From NCBI GenBank assembly GCA_028751875.1, contig CM054155.1, forward strand, positions 8,352,462 through 8,416,461: a DNA stretch of 64,000 bases. Reading direction: 5' to 3'. A program made the translations under genes and the position numbers. Origin of the DNA: Rapana venosa. Taxonomy: Eukaryota > Mollusca > Gastropoda > Neogastropoda > Muricidae. Below, piece by piece: positions 37,085 through 49,504 of this stretch. The notes beneath the pieces are model-generated. The model did not search any database, was not told the DNA's origin, and saw nothing but the letters and a program-made list of their open reading frames with translations. Numbering within the stretch: position 1 is the stretch's first letter; each line of letters opens with the position of its first letter.

Positions 37085-37345
37085 AATTGTTTATAATCGA
37101 GTTTACTCTAATTTGTGTCCATGCATGCCTATCAGTGATAATAATTATAGACTTAGATTTGTCACCGTGTGGGAACTAGTTATTACTATTACTTATGCAT
37201 TTATTTCTGTAAATAGTTGTTATCCTTTTAATGATTTGCTTGTTTGTTTAATTGTTTATTTTTCTCTCTTTCTTTTTTTATGAGGGCCTGGTGTAAAGAA
37301 GCCACTGGCGTATCCAAGTACCCTCAATAAAACATTCAAACATGC
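37085..37345 (+). repeat. Dispersed repeat E, LINE 3' UTR-like
   Basis: TGTCCATGCATGCC, TTAGATTTGTCACCGTGTGG and GAGGGCCTGGTGTAAAGAAG, then CCCTCAATAAAACATTC, also occur at 63,270-63,500. The AATAAA near the end suggests the 3' end of a retrotransposon transcript. The full-length S1 SINE follows immediately. Confidence 0.6.
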
Positions 37346-37700
37346 GGGGGACGGGATAGCCGAGTGGTTAACACATTGCGCTCGCAATCTGACGACCCGG
37401 GTTGATTCCCGCTCATGGGGATATTTTCCCCTGTAGTTTACATCAGTGCCGACTCCACTCTCCCGAAAAGTCCTTCGGATGAGACTATAAACCGAGGTCC
37501 CATGTACTAACACACGCATAACCTCTTTGCGCACAAGTTACGTTAAAATCCGACCGCTTTTCGTAAGAGTAGGCCATTGTGTGCCGGTGGGAACAGATGA
37601 CAGAATTTACAAAACCGCATACACACGGGGACTAGATATAAAAGAGCACATGAGTGCTTATTCCATTATCCTCGATATAAAAGAATAAAATCAAATCAAA
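37346..37700 (+). repeat. tRNA-derived SINE, family S1, full-length copy
   Basis: The head GATAGCCGAGTGGTTAACAC (A box) and GGGTTGATTCCCGC (B box) resembles a leucine/serine-type tRNA. The body has TCGGATGAGACTATAAACCG, GTAGGCCATTGTGTGCCGGT and GTGCTTATTCCATTATCCTC. The tail is made of AATAAAATC repeats. It is the best reference copy of S1 in the window. Confidence 0.88.
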
Positions 37701-38114
37701 TCAATAAAATCAAATTCAAGTTCGAAACTCTCTCTCTCTCTTGCTCTCTCTCTCGATCTCGCTCTCAATACCTTTCCTTCAAATCGTAGAGAAATTTGCG
37801 TATCTTAACAAAAAAAAAATAGAAAAAAAAAAAAAACGGGGCAACACAAACACCGTCGATGGATGGCAGACAAGACGATAGATAGATTGATAGATGATAA
37901 CTGCTTTTTGGATTCTGGTGTATGAAATAGAATCACAGAATGTTATTTCTACGTTATAATTAATCCATCACTTATATATCCCTAAACCAACACAAACCAA
38001 CAATGCCATTATCAAGACTTTTTATATCTGTGGATTTTGCACTCAAGGTTTGAAAAGACTGAAAGCCGGAAAAACTAGGAAAGGTTAAAGATAATATGAC
38101 ACATAGCTGTGTGG

Positions 38115-38378
38115 TCATTTGAGGACAAGTATTCAGAAGACTTCTGCTTCTCTAGAACAGCATATTGAGCGTGTCCCATCTCCTCTACCTCACTGCTTTA
38201 CATGCCCTACGACCCCAAAGAGGAAAGGTACCCATTTACATGCTGGTTTGAAATTGGGGACTGTATTGAAACCAAATACATGAACAATCACCCATCTGCA
38301 AGCAACCCTGCTTAAACGCTGCTTGACTTCAGTAAAACAGAAAGCAAGTGCTCTGACTACTGAGCCACCCTGTCCCCT
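38115..38378 (-). repeat. SINE S2, copy 2
   Basis: Counterpart of 21,850-22,110 with numerous single-base insertions and deletions. It lies in the noisy left edge of duplication copy 2. Confidence 0.75.
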
Positions 38379-38512
38379 ACAAGCAGATGTATATGTGTCA
38401 TACCATGATGGTTTTCCACACGCCTATGCAGTGTCATAGGAAAACTAGCTTGAAATGGACCAGACCTAATTACGAAGGTCAAGCCACCCACCCAATAACC
38501 CAATCAGTTCAT

Positions 38513-39117
38513 CTCAGTCAGGCTATCTCTATCAATTCATCTCATTCAGTCTATCTCTATCAATTCATCTCATTCCGTCTATCTATACCAATTCGTCTCA
38601 ATCTGTCTATCTCTATCAATTCATTTCATTCTGTCTATCTCTGTCAATTCATTTCATTCCGTCCATCTCTACCAATTCATCTCATTCATTCTATCTCTAT
38701 CAATTCATCTCATTCAGTCTGTCTCTATCAATTCATCTCACTCTGTCTATCTCTATCATTTCATCTCATTCTGGGTCTGGATTTCGAAGATGGTCTATCT
38801 CTATTAATTCATCTCAATCTGTCTATCTCTATCAGTTCATCTTATTCTGTCTATCTCTATCAATTCATCTAATTCTGTCTGCCTCTATCAATTCATCTCA
38901 CTCAGTCTGTCTCTATCAATTCATCTCATTCAGTCTATGTCTATCAATTCATCTCTTTCAGTCTATCTCTATCAATTCATCTCTTTCAGTCTATCTCTAT
39001 CAATTCATCTCATTCAGTCTATCTCTATCCGTTCATCTCATTCAGTCTATATTTATCAGTTCATCTCATTCAGTCTATCTCTATCAGTTCATCTCATTCT
39101 GTCTATCTCTATCTCCT
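38513..39117 (+). repeat. 28-bp minisatellite, copy 2, with a 20-bp insertion
   Basis: Counterpart of 22,235-22,822. A foreign stretch GGTCTGGATTTCGAAGATG sits at about 38,775-38,794 in the middle of one unit. A few units also differ by substitutions. Confidence 0.93.
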
Positions 39118-39124
39118 CCACAAA

Positions 39125-39310
39125 ATAAGCGGGGGCTACAGTTCCTCTCTGCGCAATTCATCAGCGTGTTGTGTTACCACTGCTACTGCAACCTTGGGGC
39201 ACTTACTGGGGCATTGTGGCTTGTCTCTGGACTCAGCGATTTATTCCCCTTTGTCAGCAGGGCTGATGGCTCTTTAGAGTTAGTTGCACCTTTAAACGTG
39301 AAGGTGAACA
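39125..39310 (+). repeat. Dispersed repeat F, copy 2
   Basis: Second copy of 22,830-23,015, with a few indels around 39,230-39,295. Confidence 0.7.
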
Positions 39311-39332
39311 CTCAAACCCTGATCATGGATGT

Positions 39333-39333
39333 A

Positions 39334-39382
<49 letters not shown>

Positions 39383-40052
39383 AGAGAGATAGACAGACAG
39401 CAACAGACAGAGAACAGACAGACAGAGACAGAGAAACACAGACAAAGACGGACAGACATACAGAGACAGAAACTGAAGAGAAAGATAGAGATAGAAACAG
39501 ATAGAGCAACATATACAAGAGAGACAGACAGAGAGAAAGAAACAGAGAGACATAGCGAGAGAAAGAAGGAGACAAAGAGAGACAAAGAGACAGACACATA
39601 CAGACAAACAGACAAAGAGGCAAAATGAAAAGATAGAGAGACCAGACAGAGAGGCAGAGAGAGAGACAGAAGAAAGATAGGAAGAGACAGGGAGAGAAAA
39701 AAGATAGATAGACAGAGATATCCAAAGAGGAAGAACAGAAAGAGAATAGATAGGAATGGAGTAGGAGAGAGATAAAGAGAGGGAGAAAAAAAAAGAGAGA
39801 AAAACAACAAAGAGAACAGAAAGAGAGAGAATAGAGATGGAGGGAGGGAGGGAGAAGGGAGAGAAAAAAAGAAAGAGAGGAAAAAACAAAAGACAGAAAG
39901 AGAAGAGGGAGAGACAGAGTGAGGGGGGATGACAGGAAAAAGAGAAAGAGTACACAGATGGGAACAGAGAAACAGAGAGTCATACGAAAAAGAGAAGACA
40001 GACAGAAGCAGAGGCAAGACAGGACGGAGATGGGGAGACAGAAATATTTTCC
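39333..40052. repeat. Purine-only (GA-rich) tract, copy 2
   Basis: Second copy of 23,036-23,755. It appears identical throughout, including the dinucleotide runs. Confidence 0.92.
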
Positions 40053-40282
40053 ATACCAGCACGTTATTTGTAAGATCCCTGCAACTATAAAGCTTACCAA
40101 GTGATGATGACAAGACCCCTGAAGGGAAGTCATACACCTTTGAACAGAATGCTATGCCAAAGACATGTAGGCAGCCTAGCATGACAAAAAAAACAACACA
40201 ACAAACCAGAAAGAACGAAATGGCGTACACAAAGTTGTCCATACAGAGCTACAAGCAGATTCATATAATTTTCACAGCCATA

Positions 40283-40357
40283 TATAGATAGATAGATAGA
40301 TAGAATAGATTAGATAGATAATAGATATATAGATAGATAGATAGATAAGATAGATAG

Positions 40358-40391
<34 letters not shown>

Positions 40392-40421
40392 TGATAGATA
40401 GATAGATAGATAGATAGAAAA
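40283..40421. repeat. (GATA)n, copy 2
   Basis: Exact counterpart of 23,986-24,124. Confidence 0.95.
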
Positions 40422-40466
40422 AGAGACAAAATACCCAAAGAAGCAGAGATGAGATACAACAGAGGA

Positions 40467-40812
40467 CTTGAAGCATTACACCCACACGTGCACACTTGTT
40501 GTGAGCAGGCAACTCCACGTGCAGTTGCCAAGCTGCAAAACTGCACAGCCTTCCATCCAAACCCAAGAAGCGTCAAGTCCCTTCACTGATTGTCCAGGTG
40601 AGGAAGGAGGGAAGATCCATCACACACACACACACACACACACAACAACACACACACACACACTCACACAACAACACAACAACCACACACATACACACAC
40701 AACACACACACCTTCCCCATACCTTTGGTTCCATGCACAGGCTAACTCCCACTGTGAACAGGAAGTTCCCAGCCTCACAGTGGGCATGTGCCTGGGTCCT
40801 GCTTAGGCATGC
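40467..40812 (+). repeat. Repeat B 5' piece, copy 2
   Basis: Second copy of 24,170-24,515. It is identical by eye, including the length of the CA tract. Confidence 0.75.
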
Positions 40813-41392
40813 TGCGGCAGTTGTAGGACAATAGAACTTTCTCTCTCCGCCTGGCCTGGTGAAACGTTCGATCTAAATTGCATATGCCATGGGACTGCTA
40901 TGAAGATTAATCAGAAGAAAGATTATCATAACTGGGCGACAGAAATTGAGAGTTGTTATATATTTATAAATTTAGTTAGATTTTTTTTAATTTTTTTTTT
41001 TGTTTTTACTAAATAAACACATAAAGACAAAAAGGTTAAAAAAAAAGAACTAAAGGAAATGCATCATGTTCAGAACATTTTGCATAGTAGCTGATGTTGA
41101 AATAGCATTATATGAATTTAATTATCATTGATATAGATAGACATTTGAAAGTAGTAAATGCAAGATATGGACTTGGCTTCTCTAAAATATGTCAACATTA
41201 CTATGGTGGCAGATCTCATCATTAAAACTGTCTTTGTTCCTCGGCACGATCTTTAGATTTGCCCGTGGTAAGATTCTGCATATGTGACATTTGCCCACCA
41301 TCAAGGGAAAACACTTTAATACATCATGTCCAGCATGTAAGAAAGGCTTGTTTTGTGTTGCCAATGACAAGTGATTTGAGAGAAAGATACCA

Positions 41393-41622
41393 CTAATAGT
41401 TTTTTTCTGATGAGACCATAAACCAGGTCCTGCACGCAATTTTCATTTAGTGCACTTAAAAGAACCCACGGCAACAAGAGAGTTTGTCCCTGGATTTAAT
41501 AGGAGACCAAAATCATATGCAGACAGGCAAACAAAATATAATGGGTGGCGCTGCTCTTGTGACGACGTGCTCTCTTTGGGAAGAGCAATCCGAATTTCAA
41601 TAAATCTGCTGTGATAAAGTGG
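41393..41622 (+). repeat. SINE S3, copy 2, with a pentanucleotide tail
   Basis: Second copy of 25,090-25,320. It ends in GAGCAATCCGAATTTCAATA, which is closer to the S3 consensus than the copy 1 version. Confidence 0.8.
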
Positions 41623-42082
41623 TGTAACACTACACTACACTACACTACACTATACTACAATACAATACACTACACTACACTACACTACAAAACACTACAC
41701 TACAATACAGTACAATACATACACTACACACAATACACTACACTCACTACAATACACTACGCGACATTACACACACTACAATACACTACACACACTACAC
41801 TACAATACACTACACTACACTACATACACAACACTACAACTACACTACACTACACTACACTACAATACAATACACTAACCTACACCACACTACACTACCC
41901 ACACTACAATACAACTACAATACATACACTAAACACACTACAATACATATACAACATACTACAACTAAACACACACACTACAATACACTACACTACACTA
42001 CACATACACAACAACACACTACAATACACAACACTAGCACTACACTACAAACAATACAATACATACAATACAATACATTTGT
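41622..42082. repeat. (CACTA)n pentanucleotide array, copy 2
   Basis: Counterpart of 25,327-25,785. It is more regular at its start, so the frame stays open for 162 residues. That frame is not a gene. Confidence 0.94.
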
Positions 42083-42360
42083 ACCAGGACCTATGTTAAG
42101 GCATATTTATTTCTACATACAAGCAGGTGTATAAAAAAAGGTAATTTCGCGATTTTGACTGACGTCCTCCTAACATGTGTTCAATATTACTATTTACTAT
42201 CTCACGTATGTGAGATCTACACGAATCTCATAAAAAAAACTATTTTTGTTTGTTTTCTTTGCTAGAGCTCTGAGGTTCACTAATGGTGGAATTTTCATAA
42301 GCAACTAATTTGGCTCACCTCACCAGGAAAAACAATCTAGTAGATTTTTCCTTATTGTCC

Positions 42361-42526
42361 TTTATTTCGAAGGATAACGGAATAAGCACTCAGTGCTTTT
42401 TTCCATCGAGTTTATGCAGTTTTTGTCCAATTTGTCATCCATCCCCACCGGCACACCAATAGCCTACACGTATTCCAAAAAGTGGAACAGGATTCAACGT
42501 GTTGCGCAAAGAATGTTTGCTTCGTT
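42361..42526 (-). repeat. SINE S1 fragment, copy 2
   Basis: Second copy of 26,060-26,225, identical by eye. Confidence 0.75.
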
Positions 42527-42879
42527 GGGGGGGTGTATTAAGAGGTAAAGAGGATGCGATTCATTTTTGTTATGTATTGCCCATTTGGGCAAAGTATCCA
42601 AGTGAAAGATACAAACATATAATAATTTTAATGAATTCCCAGACAAGGTTTAAAACCTTACTCAGACATGCAAACAAGGGAAAGGACAAAAATATAAATC
42701 ATACCCTGTTTATCTTAATATAAGTCTTTGCCTATATCAGTGGTGAAATGCTCTTTTCCTTTACTATACAACAGTACTTGCATCGTATAACCTGCTGTGT
42801 GGTGGTGGAAAATAAACCTTGTTGTTATTCCTCTCCAAGGCTGGTCTATGGCCAGAACAAGACAAAACCATCTGAATCT

Positions 42880-43900
42880 GAATCGCTCTCTCCCCCTCAG
42901 ACTCCTTTCATTTTCATATCTTTTCTCTTTTTTTTCGTGATATGCTCTCTGCTTTTTTTTCTTTCTCGCACTCTTTTCTCTCTTTTTTCCTTTGTTTCTT
43001 TTTGTGTTGTTCTTCTTTTCTTTCCATCAAGGAACTAATAACATGTAGTTCTAAAGAACTGGCGTCAGATTGGGCTAACTTAGGTCGAATCTTTCCAACA
43101 CTCCTCCCCCTTTCACAGAACTACACACAACACAACGCAATACTCACACAAATATACACTCACAATTACTCACGCACACACGCACGCACACGCACACACG
43201 GCACCGCACAAAACAAAACGCAACACATACACACACACGCGCACACACACTAAGCCACACACATATAAAAGAATAAAATAAATAAAAATGCACACAAAGC
43301 ACACACGAACACGCACACACACATAAACACCACACAAACTACACCCTCATCACATCTCTCAACGCCACGACACACACACACATATACACACACAAGATAA
43401 CCCACATATACACACACACACACCTTCCCCTCATCACATCTCACAACAACACGCTTGCACAACACGTACAAAACACAAACGCACATCACATCACCACGAT
43501 ACACACACACCACACACATCACATCTCACACGCACGCACACACAAACGCGCACAACACACATAAACACACATATACACACACACACAACACACACACACA
43601 CCCACAACACACACACAACACATACACACACACACAAACACGCCTTCTTCATACCCCTCCCCCTTCTTTCCCTGGCTTTTTCATCCACCCTCCTCTGTCC
43701 TACACCCTTTCCAGTTTTTTCGCCTTTATTTCTCTCTTTTGCCGCACCCAGCAAATGTTGTTGTTTGTTTGATTGTTGTTGTTGTTTTCTGGAGAACTTG
43801 TTGGATTACAGGACTGGTATGCGCTCAAGGGAAAATTAGGTTTAGAGCTGCTGGTTTATCGCTGACAGAACGGTTAAGCCCTTGTGGGGGTTTTTAGTTG
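42880..43900 (+). repeat. Repeat B middle piece, copy 2
   Basis: Second copy of 26,580-27,600, with the same long CA-rich block. The left flank differs from copy 1 by several substitutions between about 42,800 and 42,905. Confidence 0.7.
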
Positions 43901-44491
43901 CTGGTTTTCTTTTTTAGTTTTAATTTCTTCTGTCAGGGTTGGGGGGGGGTTTTTCGAATCTGAGAATATGTCAGACTCTTCAAAGAAGATTTTTATTTTT
44001 TTGGAGGACAGCAGAGTGGGGTTAAGCTGTTTAATAAGCAGAGAGACATTTACAGATAGAGATATAGATGGGTTAAGTTGTTTAATAAACAGAGAGACAT
44101 TTACAGATATAGATATTGATGGTTAAGTTGTTTGTTAAACAGAGAGACAATTTACCGATATAGATATTGGTGGGAATTAAGTTGTTTAATAAACACAGAG
44201 ACATTTACAGATATAATGGGTTAAGATGTTTGAAAAACAGCAGAGGAACGTATACAGATATATAATATATATATATATAAATATATATATATATACTATA
44301 TATATATATATAAATCTCTCATATATATATATAGACGGTTAACTTGTTAGATAACACAGATAGACATTACCAGATATAGATATAATGGGGTAACCATTTT
44401 AAAAAACAGAGAGCATTCACGTGTATAGGGATATAGACAAGTTAACTAGTTTTAATCACAGAGAGCTTTCACATATATAGAAATAGACAGG

Positions 44492-45425
44492 TTCTATCTA
44501 TCTTCGACTGTCCCGTAGGCTGACGACCGTGGGCAACCCTCAAAGACACAGCAACCAGTTCCCTCCATTCACACTCTCTGTCGGCCTTTCTCAGGGTTTT
44601 TGTTAGAGATCTAGGCATGTCCCATTCACTGATTTTATCCGCCCAGCTCTTCCCTCTATGGTCTGCCTCTTCTTCTTCCTCCTTGGACATGCCTTGCAAA
44701 CTGTCTTTGTAATTCCTTGGGGATCTTGTGACATGCCCATACCACTTAAGTTACTCTTTTTCACGATCGTTAAGAAGTTCTCATAGGTCCAATGGTTTGC
44801 TGGATCTGTTATGCACGCTTTCGTTGCTTATGTGGTCTTTGTAGGAGATGCCAAGGGAGTCTCCGAAAGCATCTCATCTCCACAGCTGTACTCCTTCTCT
44901 CCAAATCTGCCTAGTCAGGGTCCATGATACACAGGCATACACAAATATGGATATGGACAAGGGAGCGGCATTAATCCGATCTTGGAGATAAGTTGAGATA
45001 TACTTGTCCTCTCCAGATGTGTTAGTTTTTGAACAAAGCAGTTATTGCTGTGCAGGTCCTGCATACTACTTCTGGCTTGGATCCCTGGTCGGATACATGG
45101 CTCCCCGGTAACTTTGAAGCTTTGAACTGTTTCCACGTTCTGGTCATTAAACCCTGACGCTTTGATTTGTTGCTTACAAGATTCAGCCGCTATATAAATT
45201 CCATACATTTATTATTATTATTATTATCAGTGCTAATGCCGTTGGTGTTATTAGTCATCAGTTATGTGTCTTCCTCTGCACGTATTTCCCCATGCCGATT
45301 TTTTGGAGGCCTTATCCAATTGTTCTGTTTAGGCTGGCAAGCTCTCTTTCTGATCCTGCTATTCCATCAATGTCATCTGCGAAGCGGAGGTTTGTGATCG
45401 TTCTGCCACCAATGCTGACTGATCA
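44492..45425 (-). pseudogene. LINE remnant, copy 2 of the duplication
   Basis: Counterpart of the LINE at 28,190-29,115, about 16.3 kb away in the same orientation. It is identical over most of its length but carries a cluster of indels and substitutions at about 45,262-45,345, just downstream of the FADD box in reading direction. These break the frame that is open in copy 1. The clustering suggests a local consensus problem rather than evenly spread decay. Confidence 0.8.
45159..45222 (-). repeat. Element G inserted in the LINE, copy 2
   Basis: Second copy of the nested element at 28,857-28,918. Confidence 0.75.
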
Positions 45426-46311
45426 GGTTAACTAGTTTAATCAACAGATTCACATTAAGTTACAGATAATATAGTATAGACAATGTAACTAATGTAATAA
45501 ACATATACACATTCACGTATATAAATATGGAAAATCTAACTAGTTCAATAAACAGATGCACAGTTGCAGATGTAAATACGAATAAGGTAACTAGTTTGAT
45601 AAACAGAGAGACATTAATTCTCAGATGCAGCGTCATTCATATTACAGACAACAATAGCTGCTGTCTGAGCATTTGACCAAGAAAACAACAAGTCCCAATT
45701 CTTTGAGTTACCTGTAGAGGTGTAGACCAGACTGCATGGGATAAAAAATAAATCAGACAAAATAATAAAACCGCGAAATATGTTTTTTACTTGAAGAAGT
45801 TGTGATGGACAGTAGTCCTCTAAAAGCGGCAATACTTTGGCTGTCAGACAAACATTGACCAAACTCACAACAGCCATGTGTATTAATTTTGCTCTCACGG
45901 GGGAAATAGCACAGATTTGGCTCAAAGAAAATTAATGTCAGTTAGAATAAGGGAGAGCATATACTGAGAAAATCAGTCATTTAAACATACATACACCCTA
46001 TGCACTTGCGTTAATCTTCTGCGATAAAAGGGGAAATGGGGTTAAAGAATAGAGCATTCTTAACATGTCATTATCGGCTGCCATTTGATCTTTGCTCAGT
46101 ACATTAAAAACATTTTGTTGATCATTAAAAATGTCAGTGCAGATAAGCTTAATATCTGCTTACTATAAACGTCCTGGGTGTTGCTTGTAGAAAAGGCACT
46201 ATGGGAAATTTCACTCCTTTTTAATAAATTAGATATTTGCTACCAACATGACTATATATCGTTGATTTGAGGGATGGGAATCAGTGATTGTCTGTCGTTA
46301 TTCGTCTAAGT

Positions 46312-46782
46312 ACAACACTCCCAAACCCTTGATCATTCCCTGCATCTCCTCTGGTTGCAACGTCTCCCTGATCCCCTCTCTCTAATCCACAGACAGGCTG
46401 ACAGCAAGGCGGGCAACACTGAGATAGCAGTTGAAGGGAAGTGAAAGAGGCCAGCCCTCTGCCTGTGTGCCTGCCTGTCTGTCTGTCTGCCTGTCTGTCT
46501 GTCTGCTGTCTGTCTTCGTCAGAGGATGGGGACATTGACGGGATTTCAAACAGATCCCTGCCTCTGATGCGGGCCAAGTCTGTCTGGCATCAGGGGGGAT
46601 AATTCACCTATTTGATTTGCTCTGACCTGTGCCAGGCTTTGTTTTCTCCCCTACGCTTTAACTGGGGTTCGGGGGACATGGGAGAAACAACGGAAGCCTA
46701 CCATTTCCATACTGTATTTGCTTTGCTGTCTCCCTTGATGACTCCTAAAGTGTGTCACACCAAACGTGACAGGATTTGGGGG
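46312..46782 (+). repeat. Repeat B 3' piece, copy 2
   Basis: Second copy of 30,010-30,480. The left edge, at about 46,250-46,325, shows a patch of indels relative to copy 1. Confidence 0.75.
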
Positions 46783-46821
46783 ACAGCCTGATAAAAGACC
46801 TTTTTCAAACAGAAGTCTGGG

Positions 46822-46937
46822 ATGTGCTAGGCCTGACTTGTCAGGTGCTAACCGCGGCAGTAAAATAACATTTTCGCTTATATCACAGACAACGATAGTT
46901 GTTTGTCTGAGCGTTTGAAGAAGGAGAAGGGGGGAAG
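46822..46937 (+). repeat. Dispersed repeat C, 3' part, copy 2
   Basis: Second copy of 30,520-30,635. Confidence 0.65.
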
Positions 46938-47043
46938 AAGAAAAGATTAAGATAAGAAAAGAAGAAGAACAGAAGAAGAAGAAAGGAAGAAGAAGAAGAA
47001 GAAGAAGGAAAAAAGCAGAAGAACAACAACAAACAACAAAAAC

Positions 47044-47077
<34 letters not shown>

Positions 47078-47261
47078 AACAACAACAACAACAAAAGACC
47101 CCTGTTTCCTCCACCATTAAACAATTTCCTTCTTCCTAAAACAAATCCTGAGATAATTGGAAGGAATGTTGTTTGTTTGTTTGTTTGTTTGTTTGTTTTG
47201 TTTTTTGTTTGTTTGTTTGTTTGGTTGCTTGTTTGTTTTTGTTGGTTGTGTGTACACTTAG

Positions 47262-47532
47262 TTTAGGACACTGGACTACTACCTTTACCTACAACCTTTA
47301 AGAAGGGAGGGCAGCCAAGAAAAACGGTAAAACTGTCAGAGACAGCAAGAGGAATCAAAGAACCTACTAACAAGGGCGCCACGTCCGTTCTTCCTTCATC
47401 TGCCCAGTATGCAACAGACCGGGCCCATTCATGCATCGCCTCTTCAGTCTGTCTCCAGAGAGCTTCTTACAAACTGGAGCAGTCATCTCCCCTCCATGAT
47501 CCTCCCGTGCATTATACCCATCCTGCCTGGCC
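47262..47532 (+). pseudogene. Possible LINE C-terminal remnant, copy 2
   Basis: Second copy of the segment at 30,960-31,230, identical by eye. The same doubtful CxxC motif lies at about 47,376-47,440. Confidence 0.33.
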
Positions 47533-47909
47533 CAGGCCAAAAGCTGTGTCATTACTGGAATTCAGCTAAGCGCCAAGGCCTACACTAATACAGTTTTTAT
47601 GTGTCACATGTTTGTGTTGAGATTGCCTTCACCATGACAAAGCTCTGAACATAACAACCTGAACTCTCCTTTAAAGAAGAAAGCCTCCTCTGAAGTCGGA
47701 GTATGGCTGCCTATATGGCCGAAGTAATTAGAAAACAGTCATATACGCAAACTTACTCATCATCCGGTGTACTTCTATCTCACGGTGATTCCCAGTGGGA
47801 TGAGTTGAAGTCAGAAGTGCATGTTCTGGGTGACCCTCAGAGAGTTAAGTGGGGAAACGCACAACAACAACAACGACAACAAATCAATTAACATAGCCCC
47901 ACATCATCA

Positions 47910-47959
<50 letters not shown>

Positions 47960-48064
47960 CTCTCCCTTTAGGCTTTATGAATAACTTAAACCTGCTCTTC
48001 ACATTATCACTTGCAGTGTATCCCAAATCTGTTTGCTGTCAGTATGTAAAACACATCTTTAGAT

Positions 48065-48245
48065 GACAGCGGGAATTCACACATAGTACACGCGTGGCGT
48101 GTGCATGCATCCGAGCAGAGCACACTCATTCCACGCACACGGGAACAGATGACAATTTTTAATGCATAAACACGGAGACTGGAATGTAAAAAATCAATAT
48201 TGCTTATTTCATTATCTTCGGAAATAAAAGAAATAAATAATTTAT
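48065..48245 (+). repeat. SINE S1-like fragment, copy 2
   Basis: Counterpart of 31,760-31,940, with many single-base indels relative to it. Confidence 0.6.
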
Positions 48246-48309
48246 TTTTACCCAAAATTACTTTAAAATGAAGCTAGAAAACACAAAATGACCTTATCTC
48301 ATCTTCATA

Positions 48310-49465
48310 TCAACGCAAAACAAACACAAGTGCTGAAGTATGAAAGCTGCACCAGTGTCTTTATTATTTAGAACCGACCCATCTGTGAAAATATGGAGAT
48401 GACTGTGGTAGTTTTTAGCAATGTGCTATCTAGTGGTCACTATGGCAATTTTGACATTTTCTTCTTTTTTCATGTCAGTAAAACTAATGTCAAATGTAGC
48501 TTTCAACATTTCCCATTTCGGTATAGGCGTCCATGCTGGCTTTTTTGCTAATTCTGTTATATCAATTCCAGCTTGTTGTATTAAGTCGTTATTATAGGTT
48601 GCAATAGTTACTTGTGAGGAAATATTCCACGCTCGTTTTGGAAAATCAGAGTCAGATCTTAATGTGATTTCCTTCCCAACAAAATTGTTGGTGGTTGATG
48701 CTGCTCTCATTACAAATTTTGAAGCTGCTAGTTCTCGATAGTCACTTAAGGGTAGAATTCTGGCTGTATTATATGTTTCCTTATTTGAGGCATGACTAGG
48801 CACACCCAATGCAATTTTAATTCCTTACAATCTTAACTTGCAATCTTTTTCAATAAATACTTGGTGCACAAAAAAACACTTGAACATAAGGTAATTGAGA
48901 TCGTACAAGTGCAAGTGAAAGGTGGATTAATATTGTTGTATCCATTCCCCAAAATAATCTGCCAAATACCTTCAGGAAATGTATGCTTTTTCTTGCCTTT
49001 GTCAGAATATAATCAAAGTGAGTATTCCAAGTTAACTTTGATGTAAAGAAAACCCCCTGAAATTTGACAATTTGTCTGCATTCAATTATGTCACCATATA
49101 ATTTAAAAACAGGCAAGTTATTCGAATTACTACCCACATTAAAGAGCGTTATATTGTTTTTTCTTTTAACAGTGACAAACCATTTTCCAGCATATACTTG
49201 CCTAGGTTATCAAGATCAGATTGGAACTGTCTTCGAATATAATTTTGTGTTCTTTGAGGAGTTGTCTTTTTTAAAGTGACATCCATCCACATACAAATGT
49301 CACCAGCATATTGAGCTAGACTGACACAATTAGAAAGTATGTTGGGGAGATCTTGAATCAGGATGTTAAATAGAATAGGTGCTAAAACAAGTCCTTGTGG
49401 AATTCCCATATCAAGATTTTGTGAGTAAGAATAACTGAATCCCACTCTACTCTGAATTGTTCTGT
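48310..49465 (-). pseudogene. Jockey-like LINE remnant (RT C-terminal half to RNase H)
   Basis: Reading on the minus strand, 49,465 to 49,149 gives the RT segment with GIPQG and LAPILFN, the catalytic box reading YAGD where families have Y/FADD, and the following LDNLGKYM. The segment 49,137-48,850 gives the thumb-side motif FQGVFFTSKLTWNTH and ALVRSQLPY. The segment 48,809-48,426 gives the connection region with LPLSDYRELAASKFVMRAA. After one more frame change near 48,390, IFTDGSVLNNKDTG appears, the first motif of RNase H. The element is 5' truncated before the RT palm, frameshifted several times, and cut off near 48,325 where duplication copy 2 ends. Loss of the first catalytic Asp and the frameshifts make it inactive. 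Confidence 0.85.
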
Positions 49466-49504
49466 TCTGTATGTGTGTGTGTTATTTTTTATTTATTTTT
49501 TTTT

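Larger units (their letters stand above)
37870..48325 (+). repeat. Direct duplication of about 10.4 kb, copy 2
   Basis: Second copy of 21,600-32,020. Its left edge starts within a short GATA-like stretch after a poly-A run at about 37,809-37,838. Its right edge runs directly into a LINE near 48,325, whereas copy 1 continues into unrelated sequence. Confidence 0.97.

Noticed and set aside
37346..37420. Functional tRNA gene
   Set aside because: A and B boxes are present, but the acceptor stem does not close and a SINE body with tail follows; it is the head of S1.
41611..42099. A 162-residue Thr/Tyr/His-rich protein
   Set aside because: It is the (CACTA)n array read in one frame; copy 1 of the duplication has a shorter frame because of small differences.
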